This document shows positions 56,303-64,000 of a DNA stretch of 64,000 nt, piece by piece. Position numbers and translations under genes: made by a program. Position 1 is the stretch's first letter; every line of letters begins with the position of its first letter. Under the pieces are notes generated by a model. It ran no database searches, was not told the origin of the DNA, and saw nothing but the letters and a program-made list of their open reading frames with translations. Origin of the DNA: Candidatus Sulfotelmatobacter sp. (GTDB lineage: Bacteria; Acidobacteriota; Terriglobia; Terriglobales; Acidobacteriaceae); assembly GCA_030041215.1 (NCBI GenBank), contig JASHOH010000037.1, positions 24,891 to 88,890 of the forward strand. Reading direction: 5' to 3'.

Positions 56303-57481
56303 ATGCCCGGTTCTGAAACAACATACTCTGCGGCCAACTTGTTCCCGGAGATCGATATAGGTGAGGCTGACTTCACCGTTCGCGCCGCCGGCATTCTTCC
56401 TTCGCAGGACATTCGCAGTCTCATCCGTGTCGGCAAAGTTTCCGCTACGCCGGCCGTCGAGGAAGCTCACATTCAGCCCGCCAGTCTCGACTTGCGGTTA
56501 GGCGATGTCGCTCATCGTGTGCGAGCCAGCTTCCTGCCCGGCCCGCACAACACGGTCGAAGCAAAAATCAAAGAACTGCGCATGACCCGCGTCGACCTCA
56601 CCAGCGCCGCCGTGTTCGAAAAAGATTGCGTTTACATTGTGCCGCTGCTGGAAGAGATAAATCTGCCCCTGAATGTCTCGGGCAAAGCCAATCCCAAAAG
56701 CACGACCGGCCGGCTCGACATTTTCGTTCGCCTGATCACCGATTACGGTGTGGAATTCGACCGTGTGCCAGCGGGATACAAGGGCAAGCTTTATGCCGAA
56801 GTAGTCTCCCGCACGTTCACCGTGGCCATTCGCGCCGGCATGCGCCTCAATCAGCTTCGTTTTGTGCAAGGCAGCGCCGATTCTCAAGATAAAGAGATCA
56901 AGAAGCTCGATCGCTTGGAAACTCTTGTTTATCTCGACGAGGACACGCCCGCGCGCGCCATCACTGACCGCGGCTTGCGCATAACCGTCAATCTGGAAGC
57001 TGGTCACAAAGATGAAATCATCGCCTACCGGGCGCGGGCGAATGCGCCAGTGATCGACCTTTCGAAGATCGATTACTACGTTCCCGACGAGTTCTGGGAA
57101 GCGCGCCGGGAGACCCCGAACAAGTCTCTCATTCTCCACACCGGCGACTTTTACATTCTTGCGTCGCGCGAGCGCGTGCGAGTTCCCCCGGAATTCGCAG
57201 CCGAGATGGTACCCTTTGACCCCTCCGACGGTGAGTTCCGCATTCACTACGCCGGATTCTTCGATCCCGGCTTCGGCTACGGCTCGAACGACATCAAGGG
57301 CACACGTGCCGTGCTTGAAGTCCGCGCCCACGAAGTTCCATTCCAGATGGAACACGGTCAGCTCGTGGGACGCCTGAATTACATGCCGCTTCTCTCACGC
57401 CCCGACAAAATCTACGGCACGAACATCGGATCTTCGTATCAGCAGCAGGCGCTGACCCTGAGCAAACAGTTCAAGCGATAA
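56303..57481 (+). CDS. dcd: dCTP deaminase, long form
   Basis: 392 aa, a two-copy dUTPase/dCTP-deaminase fold that converts dCTP to dUTP (then used for dTTP). N-terminal part: IQPASLDLRLGDVAHRV. The conserved substrate loop is NPKSTTGRLDIF, and the second half carries FRIHYAGFFDPGFGYGSND and the C-terminal motif YGTNIGSSYQQQ. Twice the length of the ~190-aa monodomain enzyme; this long type is known in some proteobacteria. ATG start at 56303. Confidence 0.93.
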   Translation: MPGSETTYSAANLFPEIDIGEADFTVRAAGILPSQDIRSLIRVGKVSATPAVEEAHIQPASLDLRLGDVAHRVRASFLPGPHNTVEAKIKELRMTRVDLTSAAVFEKDCVYIVPLLEEINLPLNVSGKANPKSTTGRLDIFVRLITDYGVEFDRVPAGYKGKLYAEVVSRTFTVAIRAGMRLNQLRFVQGSADSQDKEIKKLDRLETLVYLDEDTPARAITDRGLRITVNLEAGHKDEIIAYRARANAPVIDLSKIDYYVPDEFWEARRETPNKSLILHTGDFYILASRERVRVPPEFAAEMVPFDPSDGEFRIHYAGFFDPGFGYGSNDIKGTRAVLEVRAHEVPFQMEHGQLVGRLNYMPLLSRPDKIYGTNIGSSYQQQALTLSKQFKR

Positions 57482-57525
57482 GAGCTGCCCTTGCCAATCC
57501 TGACCCCTCCATAGCAAACTTGAGC

Positions 57526-58140
57526 ATGAGGGTTCTCGCTCGTTTTCGGGCGGCGGCTACGGATGTCTCCCGCTTCCCCGTGCCCAACCTTCCTGAAGTT
57601 GCTTTCCTCGGCCGCTCGAATGTAGGCAAATCGAGCGTCATCAATTCTCTGGTCGGCGCGAAACTGGCTCGCACGAGCTCCACGCCCGGACGCACCCGCA
57701 GCATCAACTTCTTCGAGGTCCGCTGGCCGGGAAAGCCGAAGCCTGAGCTGCTCTTTGTCGACCTGCCCGGCTATGGTTACGCCAAAATTTCGCGTGCAAT
57801 TTCAGAGGAATGGCCTAAGTTCATCGAACCTTATTTGAACCAGCGGCCCACGCTCGCGTTGTGTGTAGCATTAGTCGATATCAATATTCCCCCTCAGCCA
57901 AATGACCGGCAGCTTCTCGAGTTCCTCACCGCTTCTGGCCGCAACTTTGTTGTGATCGCCACCAAAAGCGACCGGCTGTCGAATAATCAACTGCACCGTG
58001 CGCTGAAAAGTTTAGGCGAACTCTATCCCGAGGCCCCCGTCATTCCCTTTTCTGCCAAGACCGGCGCCGGACGCAACGAAGTCTGGAGCAAAATTCGCCA
58101 GTCTGTAGGGTCATTCTCGATTCCGCTGTTCCAATCCTGA
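57526..58140 (+). CDS. engB: Ribosome biogenesis GTP-binding protein (YihA/YsxC)
   Basis: 204-residue GTPase for 50S assembly. G1 FLGRSNVGKSSVIN, G2 Thr in TSSTPGRTRSINFF, G3 LFVDLPGYGYA, G4 TKSDRLSNNQ. The ATG at 57526 is chosen over a TTG two codons earlier. It follows dcd after about 45 bp. Confidence 0.95.
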   Translation: MRVLARFRAAATDVSRFPVPNLPEVAFLGRSNVGKSSVINSLVGAKLARTSSTPGRTRSINFFEVRWPGKPKPELLFVDLPGYGYAKISRAISEEWPKFIEPYLNQRPTLALCVALVDINIPPQPNDRQLLEFLTASGRNFVVIATKSDRLSNNQLHRALKSLGELYPEAPVIPFSAKTGAGRNEVWSKIRQSVGSFSIPLFQS

Positions 58141-58299
58141 ACATCTCCCATTACGGTACCCGGGCTCTAACTTTGGCGGTCTTCGTGCCGTACTTCCCCT
58201 CAAACTCATGTCTCAAAAGCCCGTTCAGTGATTGAGGGATTGGCGCATTGCACTCCAGTTGTCTCCCACCTTTGAGCATCGGGAAACGTGCGCTTACTT

Positions 58300-58959
58300 A
58301 TGGCGAATGAACTCGATCCCCGTGCCGCGTATCTGGCGTCGTTAAAACGATCATCATCAGCACAGGCCCCAGCCCCAACACGCTCACCAGAAGCCGAGAC
58401 CAGCTCTGAAACGCAACGGCCGGAAGGAAGCCCATTCTCTCCGCAACGGCCACCTGTACAGATAACAGAAAAGCGCAGAAGCCCACGCTATCGCTGCCAG
58501 GGCAGCGCCCGCTTGCAGGAAGTCGGCGGCGCAGCATCTGTCTGGGCGGCATTTACCGACATTAGCTTGCATGGCTGCTACGTGGAAGCGCCCAACCCTT
58601 TTCGCGTGGGCACGATCTTGAACTTGCAGCTGGAATGCGGAGGGTTTCGTATCGAGGCTACCGGGGAAGTCCGAGTGGCCTATCCCGGCGTCGGCATGGG
58701 AATTTCTTTCAACAAAATGTCGGAACAGGACCGGACCCAACTGCGCGAACTGGTGCAGTCCATTTCGCGGCCTTCCATGATTCTGAACCCGCGAGTCGTC
58801 ACGCGTTCTTTATCTGTTCCCCCACCCGATTCCTGGCGTGCGGTGAGCAATCCCGCGGCGGCATTGCAGGCAATCTTCTCCTTCTTCGAAAGCCGCCACA
58901 TCTTGGGCCGGGAAGAGTTCCTCAGAATTGTTCGCACCAGCCAGGAACCAGGCAAGTGA
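58300..58959 (+). CDS. PilZ-domain protein with intact motifs
   Basis: 219 aa. A Ser/Pro/Glu-rich N-terminus (about 1-65) is followed by a PilZ domain (about 65-155). RRSPRYRCQG contains an RxxxR motif, and TDISLHGCYV gives DxSxxG, so cyclic-di-GMP binding is plausible. A helical C-terminus (about 155-219) follows. ATG at 58300; an alternative GTG-type start is not needed. It sits after engB across a 159-bp gap. Confidence 0.85.
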   Translation: MANELDPRAAYLASLKRSSSAQAPAPTRSPEAETSSETQRPEGSPFSPQRPPVQITEKRRSPRYRCQGSARLQEVGGAASVWAAFTDISLHGCYVEAPNPFRVGTILNLQLECGGFRIEATGEVRVAYPGVGMGISFNKMSEQDRTQLRELVQSISRPSMILNPRVVTRSLSVPPPDSWRAVSNPAAALQAIFSFFESRHILGREEFLRIVRTSQEPGK

Positions 58960-59003
58960 TACCGATCCCCGGTAATAGTGCAGTTTGCCGATTGACGATG
59001 TCG

Positions 59004-59053
59004 GCGTCATCCCGAAGCCCCGCGTTTTCACCAGCGGGGCGAGGGATCTCGCG
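59004..59053. repeat. Dispersed hairpin repeat, family A-like
   Basis: GCGTCATCCCGAAGCCCCGC, TTTTCACC, AGCGGGGCGAGGGATCTCGC. Stem GCCCCGC/GCGGGGC. Related to copies at 21643, 41801 and 60138. Confidence 0.6.
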
Positions 59054-59140
59054 TATAGTGAAATTTGTCCTATGTGCAAACTACACGACTACCCGATTCC
59101 GCAGGTAACGTCACGTTTCCTGCCCCATTCGTTATCATGA

Positions 59141-60094
59141 ATGTCTATGTCTTCATACCTTATCACTGGCATAGCTGGCTTCATTGGGTCGGCTCTGGCG
59201 CGGGAACTGGTGCAGCGGGGCGAACAGGTTCGTGGCATCGATAATTTTGCTACCGGCAAGCGCGAAAATATCGCGGAAATTCTTTCGCACATCGAGTTCC
59301 GCGAGAAAGACATGCTCGACCTCGAGGCCATGAAGCAGGCCTGCGCCGGAGTCGACTACGTTCTCCACCAGGCTGCCATTCCATCCGTGCCAAAGTCGGT
59401 TCTCGATCCAATCGGCAGCAACCGCGCCAACGTCGATGGCACAGTAAACCTGCTGGTGGCGGCGCGCGACGCCAAAGTAAAGCGTGTGATCTACGCGGCA
59501 TCGTCCTCCGCCTACGGCGACACCCCCACGCTTCGCAAGCACGAGCGCATGATGCCCGACCCCATTTCGCCCTATGCAGTCGCCAAGCTGGCCGGTGAAC
59601 ACTACATGATTTCTTTCTACCGCTGTTATGGCCTCGAAACGGTCGCCCTGCGCTACTTCAATGTTTTCGGCCCAAGGCAGGACCCGTCGTCTCCCTACTC
59701 CGGCGTGCTGGCGAAATTCATCACCCTGATGCTGAAAGGCCAGCAGCCCACCATCTTCGGTGACGGCGAACAGAGCCGCGACTTCACCTATGTCGACAAC
59801 GCCGTCGAAGCCAACCTGCTCGCCTGCAAAGCCCCGACAGCGCTAGCTGTCGGTAAGGTCTTCAATATCGCCACAGGACGCCGCGTCACCCTCAACGAAA
59901 CCTTCAAGCTCTTGCAGCAACTGACCTCCTACGCCGGCGCCCCGATTTATGGCCCCGCGCGGGCTGGGGACATCAAGCATTCTTTGGCCGACATCTCCTT
60001 AGCCGAAAAGCACCTCGGCTACAAACCTAAAGTAAGTTTTGAAGAAGGCCTGCGCCGCACGGTGGAGTGGTATCGAAGTTCGGGAAACTTCTAA
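59141..60094 (+). CDS. NAD-dependent sugar-nucleotide epimerase/dehydratase (extended SDR)
   Basis: 317 aa. Rossmann TGIAGFIGSALA, catalytic YAVAK (SPYAVAKLAGEHYMIS) with the preceding Ser in AASSSAYGD, and the sugar-binding YFNVFGPRQDPSSPYSGV. Closest in pattern to UDP-GlcNAc 4-epimerase / UDP-glucose 4-epimerase-like enzymes. Provides a sugar precursor for envelope polysaccharide. Two in-frame ATGs (59141 and 59147) are both possible. It lies alone between PilZ genes. Confidence 0.92.
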   Translation: MSMSSYLITGIAGFIGSALARELVQRGEQVRGIDNFATGKRENIAEILSHIEFREKDMLDLEAMKQACAGVDYVLHQAAIPSVPKSVLDPIGSNRANVDGTVNLLVAARDAKVKRVIYAASSSAYGDTPTLRKHERMMPDPISPYAVAKLAGEHYMISFYRCYGLETVALRYFNVFGPRQDPSSPYSGVLAKFITLMLKGQQPTIFGDGEQSRDFTYVDNAVEANLLACKAPTALAVGKVFNIATGRRVTLNETFKLLQQLTSYAGAPIYGPARAGDIKHSLADISLAEKHLGYKPKVSFEEGLRRTVEWYRSSGNF

Positions 60095-60137
60095 AGTCGT
60101 GAAATTCCGAGGTTAGATGGCAGGCCCTCCCGAAGGT

Positions 60138-60310
60138 GATGTCATTTCGAACCGGCGCCAGGCGCGAGAGGGACCATACGGAACGATAACGTGGCCTTGC
60201 CGTCGAAAGGATACCAGTGGCGATCGTTTCCCCATTGAACTGCATCCCAGTTCACGAGCATCGTCGGATCCCTCCGCGAGCTGGGGCTCGCATCGGGATG
60301 ACAAAGTCTG
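60138..60310. repeat. Two family A-like repeats in a 280-bp gap
   Basis: GTCATTTCGAACCGGCGCCAGGCGCGAGAGGGACC (about 60140-60176) and an inverted GGATCCCTCCGCGAGCTGGGGCTCGCATCGGGATGAC (about 60265-60302). Opposite orientations, as if paired ends of one element. No gene is evident. Confidence 0.5.
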
Positions 60311-60374
60311 CAAATTCGCTGCCCGTTACGTTAGTGATCTACGCTCCCATTACCTCGATCGTTAGAGTCAGCCC

Positions 60375-61052
60375 ATGACACTCTCATCGCTCGTCGTCTC
60401 GCGTGATTGGCAGGAAATCAGTGTTCTGGAATGCATCCTCGGCGCGTTGCAGATGGACATCGCCGTCGAGAAAGAACCGCAGCGCGCTCTGCGGCGGCTG
60501 TTGAAATCCAAAGTTGACGCCCTGATCGTCGATTGCGATCTCAGCGGCGCCGGGCAATTCTTCCGCGAACTGCGCCGCGAAGCCGCCCGGACCAACTCCG
60601 TTCCGCTGGTCATCATGGGAGCACCGCAAAGAAAACCCGCCATCGAAGACACCGGTGCATTGTTTGCATTCGATAAACCGATCTCAGTTGAGCAGGCCGT
60701 TCGCACTCTCTCTGCCGCACGCAATATGATCCTCGACGGCCGCCTGCGCTATCATCGCGCCGTGCTCGACGTGCCCGTCACCGTCACATCGCGAAACCGC
60801 AAGCGCGCGACCGGACAACTGATCAATCTCAGCCAGGGTGGGCTGCAAGTTCGGATCGATAATGGGTTCGATCTAAACGCGGTATCCGCCATTTCTTTTG
60901 AGCTGCCAAGAAGCAATTCGAAAATAAAGGCCCGAGCGCAAGTGGCGTGGTCCGACAATCGTGGCAACATCGGCGTTCGCTTTTCAAAGATTTCTCCGGA
61001 CACCCAGAGCACCTTGCGCCTTTGGCTGGCCCAACAATATTTTGCGAATTAG
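60375..61052 (+). CDS. Receiver-like plus PilZ-domain protein with missing arginine motif
   Basis: 225 aa. The N-terminal half (about 1-115) resembles a response-regulator receiver without the usual acidic pocket and Lys; the nearest phospho-Asp equivalent is in LIVDCDLSG. The PilZ domain (about 125-222) shows NLSQGGLQVR but no RxxxR in the preceding RLRYHRAVLD. It looks like a pseudo-receiver/PilZ fusion. ATG at 60375. Confidence 0.8.
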   Translation: MTLSSLVVSRDWQEISVLECILGALQMDIAVEKEPQRALRRLLKSKVDALIVDCDLSGAGQFFRELRREAARTNSVPLVIMGAPQRKPAIEDTGALFAFDKPISVEQAVRTLSAARNMILDGRLRYHRAVLDVPVTVTSRNRKRATGQLINLSQGGLQVRIDNGFDLNAVSAISFELPRSNSKIKARAQVAWSDNRGNIGVRFSKISPDTQSTLRLWLAQQYFAN

Positions 61053-61655
61053 TGCCGAGCGTTATCGAATTTCAGCGTTCGAGCCCGCGCCCTAGTTCTT
61101 CATTTGCGCGAACCGGTTTCGGATATGGCTTCGCGCCCGTCAGCCGACTGCCTTGTCACACCCTGTCCCGCCGCGATCCACACTTTCATCACTTCAAACA
61201 CAACCACCGTCGCATAACGATCCCGGCACAAACTCCGGGGCTGGGAACTCCGTGAGAGCGGGGCGCGGGCATAGCGGCCGTCCGAGAAGAACAGCGATTT
61301 CTGCCTTGCGAGCGGAAACGGCAAGCATTTTACATTTCGGTTCGAACCCTTGAACTAAGCTCCCCAAACTGTTCGGAATTCGGGATTTACCTCAGCAAAA
61401 GGTTAAGGATTAGGGAGGACGTTTGCTGGAAGTGAGGGCATGAGTCTGCTTCCCGCGCTTACCAAAGAACATGCCCGAAAGAGCATGTCCTGCCAGTTGA
61501 ATCCCCACGCAAAGCCCGTTAAGTTAAAGTAAACAAATAAAGCTTGGATGCTACCCTATACGTGAGTAAGCCCCACGGCCTACTCAAGGTGGATAATTGA
61601 CAGCAGCTCAGCGCGATGGCCACACTTCCAGGAGGCGTGCCGCCCGGTAACCACA
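61053..61655. other. 603-bp non-coding leader region with several hairpins
   Basis: No convincing gene. It contains ACATGC, a CCGAAAGA loop, GCATGT (61469-61488, GAAA tetraloop-like), CACGCAAAGCCC (61506-61517), and TGAGTA-AGCC...GGCC-TACTCA (61563-61586). It precedes the GAF-amidase gene by about 70-190 bp. Confidence 0.45.
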
Positions 61656-64000
61656 ATGGCAACGACGACCACATCCAAACCGGGAATCGACATTGCGGCC
61701 GGAATGACCGCCGGCCGGTTGCCATCCTGGCCTGCCGACAAAAGTACCCCTTCCTGCGCTCCCGACATCGCCCAATCTTCTGATCAGCAAACCATGCGCC
61801 CTTCCGGCCGCGATGCCCTTCAGGCTCTGCTGGCATTCGCTGCCCTCCATCAGCAGGTGCGCTATAGACGGACGCTTGCCGCCCGCCACGCCGCATTCGA
61901 CGCGTCCATAGCTCCGCCCGAGTTCGAATCGGGCGAGCAGTTTGTTCTCGATGAAGTCCTGCAGCTTGTGGCCGAGCGAGCCGTTGCCATCACAGGCGCT
62001 GACGGTCTCGGCATCGCTCTCGCCGAAAACAATGAAATCGTGCTGCGCGCTTCCGCTGGAACGATCAAACCCGATGTCGGAGCGCGCATTCAGCGCGATT
62101 CGTCTTTCTCTGGCGCGTGCTTTCGTATGGCGGAAATCATCCGCTGCGATGATACTGAAACCGATGACCGGGTGAATTTATACGCCTGCCGCCAACTCGG
62201 CGCGCGCTCGATGGTGGCCGTGCCACTGTGCGGACGCCGCCGCGTGATCGGGCTGGTCGAGGCCTTCTCTTCCGATCCCTTCGGCTTCAACGACAGCGAT
62301 GTCCGCGGCCTTGAACTGCTTGCCGAACTTATCGTCGGCGCTCTGAAGCCTGAGGATGAGGACCGCTTTGCCGAGTCCGCGCAAGTGGCCGAGGCCCAGC
62401 TTAAGGCGCCTCCAACTCCCGACTCGATTCAACGGGCCATCGAACCGGTCTTGCCTGCAGCCGTTTCCGCCGAAAGACTCGACGCAGCGATACCGCCTCC
62501 GGAAGTTGAGGACACCGCTTCTACCGCTGTAAATGGCGCCGATCTCTCAGTTCCAGCGAAGGAAACAGAGATTGCCGCCTCCATCAGCCCCGAAAAAAAT
62601 ACTCTGTTCGGAGCATATGCCCAGTCTGCTGCCACTTCCACTCACCATCCCGGAATTGTCTTCGTGCTCATCCTGTTCGTAGTTGTAGCGTTATTAGCAG
62701 TCGGGTTGTGGTGGAAGCTCAAGAATGCCCAGCTCGGCCAGATGATGCTAAAGCCGGAACCTACAATAGCCAGGCCTGGCGGAACTACGAAATCTGCTCT
62801 GCCAGCCACGCCTCCCATTGCAAACGCCACAAAGAACGAGGTGCCTGAACAAACCAATTCAGGATTAAGCTCGTCCGTAGAAGATCAGGACTCGGCGGCA
62901 GAGGCACCGGAAAAACTCACGCCGCAGGAATTATCCAAGCTGCCTCGCGTCAGCGGCATTCGACACTGGTCCTCCGCCGATGCCAGCACGGTAGTGCTCG
63001 ATCTCGAAGACCAGGTGCAATACGAGGCGCATCGCCTCACGAAGCCCAACCGCATTTATTTCGACCTGCACGACACTTCGCTCGCGCCGGAGCTCGAAGG
63101 TAAGACCATCGATATCGGCGACTCACTGCTGGCAAGAGTCCGCGTCGCCCAGCCCACGCCCGGCATGACGCGTGTTGTGCTTGAAACCAAAGGCAATCCG
63201 AACTTCTCGGTAAGTCTGGAGCCGAATCCTTATCGTCTGGTAGTGCAGGTGCGCAAGCTGGGAGCGAGTCCTAATCCCGCCATAAATCTCTTCCCGGGAA
63301 CCACCGAAACGGAGAAGATGGCGATCGTCGTGCCCCCGCCTACGAAAGAAGATTTGCAATTGCGCGCTCGCGTTCCGAAGATGCGCATTGTCATTGACCC
63401 CGGCCATGGCGGCTGGGACTTAGGAACCGTTGGCCGTCGTGGCCTCCTGGAAAAAGACCTCGTACTGGAAGTGGCGCAGCGTTTAAGCAAGCTGCTCGAA
63501 AGCCGTCTGGCCGCGGAAGTTATTCTCACCCGCAACGACGATAGCTATATTCCTCTAGACGAGCGCGCCAACCTAGCCAACCAGTCGCAGGCCGATTTAT
63601 TCATTTCCATCCACGCCAATTACAGCGACTTGCCTTCAGCGCGCGGCGTCGAAACCTATTTTACGAACCTCTTCACCTCACCCAATGCAACAGAGCTCGA
63701 AACGCGCTCCGGCATTGGCAGCAGGGATTTCGCGAGCGCAAGCCTCTCTGCTGCCGGCCTGCACGAAAAAATCGAGCAGTCACGCCGCCTGGCGGCCAGC
63801 GTGCAGCGCTCGTTGTATAGCGCGCTATCCGTACAGAATCCCGGCCTGCGCGATCGCGGCATCAAAGAAGCCTCCTACGTCGTCCTCACGGAAACCGCCA
63901 TGCCGGGAATTCTGGCGGAAGTTTCCTTTGTCAGCAGCCCTACTGACGAACAGAAATTGCAGAACGACGGCTACCGCGAACAGATCGCCGAAGCCCTTTA
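61656..64000 (+). CDS. GAF - transmembrane - AMIN - N-acetylmuramoyl-L-alanine amidase fusion (3' end off window)
   Basis: At least 781 residues, open to the window edge. N-terminal Thr/Ser/Pro-rich tail, then a GAF domain (about 75-225; LDEVLQLVAERAVAITGADG and SMVAVPLCGRRRVIGLVEAF). An Ala/Pro-rich linker leads to one TM (about 330-352; GIVFVLILFVVVALLAVGLW). An AMIN domain (about 432-535; RHWSSADASTVVLDLEDQVQ) and an amidase_3 domain (from about 576) follow. Zinc ligands: His in IDPGHGGWD, Glu in LLEKDLVLEV, His in FISIHANYS, and the catalytic Glu in ILAEVSFVSS. AMIN and amidase must lie in the periplasm and cut peptidoglycan stem peptides. No N-terminal signal peptide. Start ATG 61656 has no strong SD. 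Confidence 0.88.
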   Translation, partial: MATTTTSKPGIDIAAGMTAGRLPSWPADKSTPSCAPDIAQSSDQQTMRPSGRDALQALLAFAALHQQVRYRRTLAARHAAFDASIAPPEFESGEQFVLDEVLQLVAERAVAITGADGLGIALAENNEIVLRASAGTIKPDVGARIQRDSSFSGACFRMAEIIRCDDTETDDRVNLYACRQLGARSMVAVPLCGRRRVIGLVEAFSSDPFGFNDSDVRGLELLAELIVGALKPEDEDRFAESAQVAEAQLKAPPTPDSIQRAIEPVLPAAVSAERLDAAIPPPEVEDTASTAVNGADLSVPAKETEIAASISPEKNTLFGAYAQSAATSTHHPGIVFVLILFVVVALLAVGLWWKLKNAQLGQMMLKPEPTIARPGGTTKSALPATPPIANATKNEVPEQTNSGLSSSVEDQDSAAEAPEKLTPQELSKLPRVSGIRHWSSADASTVVLDLEDQVQYEAHRLTKPNRIYFDLHDTSLAPELEGKTIDIGDSLLARVRVAQPTPGMTRVVLETKGNPNFSVSLEPNPYRLVVQVRKLGASPNPAINLFPGTTETEKMAIVVPPPTKEDLQLRARVPKMRIVIDPGHGGWDLGTVGRRGLLEKDLVLEVAQRLSKLLESRLAAEVILTRNDDSYIPLDERANLANQSQADLFISIHANYSDLPSARGVETYFTNLFTSPNATELETRSGIGSRDFASASLSAAGLHEKIEQSRRLAASVQRSLYSALSVQNPGLRDRGIKEASYVVLTETAMPGILAEVSFVSSPTDEQKLQNDGYREQIAEAL

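Noticed and set aside
57520..57525. TTG start for engB
   Set aside because: Adds only two residues; the ATG at 57526 is simpler.
61335..61352. tRNA T-arm-like GGTTCGAACC
   Set aside because: No acceptor stem, D-arm or anticodon arm can be drawn around it; only the 10-base palindrome remains.
61500..61520. Possible cyclic-di-GMP-I (GEMM) riboswitch because of CACGCAAAGCCC and a GAAA tetraloop hairpin upstream
   Set aside because: In GEMM the hairpin is directly joined to GGGACGCAAAGCC and followed by a second stem; here 17 bases intervene and no second stem follows.
1..64000. CRISPR array, prophage, transposase or toxin-antitoxin pair
   Set aside because: No regularly spaced direct repeats, integrase, transposase or small overlapping toxin-antitoxin genes were seen.

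Overview
The window looks like a chromosomal segment of an Acidobacteriota bacterium (class Terriglobia/'Koribacter'-like). This is an inference from high-GC codon usage, a secreted S53 peptidase with Ig-like repeats, several PilZ proteins, a YpdA-type reductase, a cox cluster with two subunit III genes, and hairpin-rich dispersed intergenic repeats. No phage, insertion sequence, CRISPR array, rRNA or tRNA was found. The content is mostly housekeeping with lineage-specific envelope and signalling genes between.

Layout. 1-10 kb: the 5' part of a CCA-adding enzyme (minus), a small conserved protein, a large S53 peptidase, lpxD, an exported zincin and a LeuB-like dehydrogenase (both minus), ssb and a pterin dehydratase. 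10-20 kb: ABM-domain protein, MFS transporter, exported S9 peptidase, ypdA, fumC, an EamA transporter, an exported NTF2-like protein and fabH. 20-32 kb: a small STAS-like protein, the SRP RNA gene (ffs, minus), an outer-membrane barrel, rimO-yacG-pgpA, a TIG/NHL protein, cinA, thpR, plsY-gpsA, an HD-GYP sensor and ftsY. 32-43 kb: ribD and ribE separated by a TetR-CPBP pair, a small Cys protein coupled to ribE, mobA, PilZ, a short glycosyltransferase, pilD with a histidine-kinase-like protein that lacks its catalytic parts, a thioesterase and a PP-loop ATPase. 43-49 kb: aa3-type cytochrome c oxidase cluster (coxB-coxA-coxC-coxC2-coxD plus a small CAMC-motif membrane protein). 49-55.4 kb: uvrA followed by a tightly overlapping run of exported proteins (TPR, two coiled-coil proteins, beta-lactamase-like hydrolase). 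55.4-64 kb: SprT-like metalloprotein, long-form dcd, engB, two PilZ proteins flanking a sugar-nucleotide epimerase, and the start of a GAF-TM-AMIN-amidase fusion that runs off the window.

Genes that work together. PlsY, GpsA, PgpA and FabH cover early lipid synthesis. FtsY and the SRP RNA form the co-translational targeting route that the many exported proteins would use. HD-GYP and the PilZ proteins indicate cyclic-di-GMP signalling. CoxB/A/C/D form a terminal oxidase.

The best candidates for undescribed biology are: (1) the GAF-TM-AMIN-amidase_3 fusion with a hairpin-rich leader; (2) the uvrA-coupled exported-protein cassette, whose first signal peptide appears to be encoded by a dispersed DNA repeat; (3) the 'dead' PAS/HisKA-like protein overlapping pilD; and (4) several dispersed palindromic repeat families, some of them inside or touching genes.
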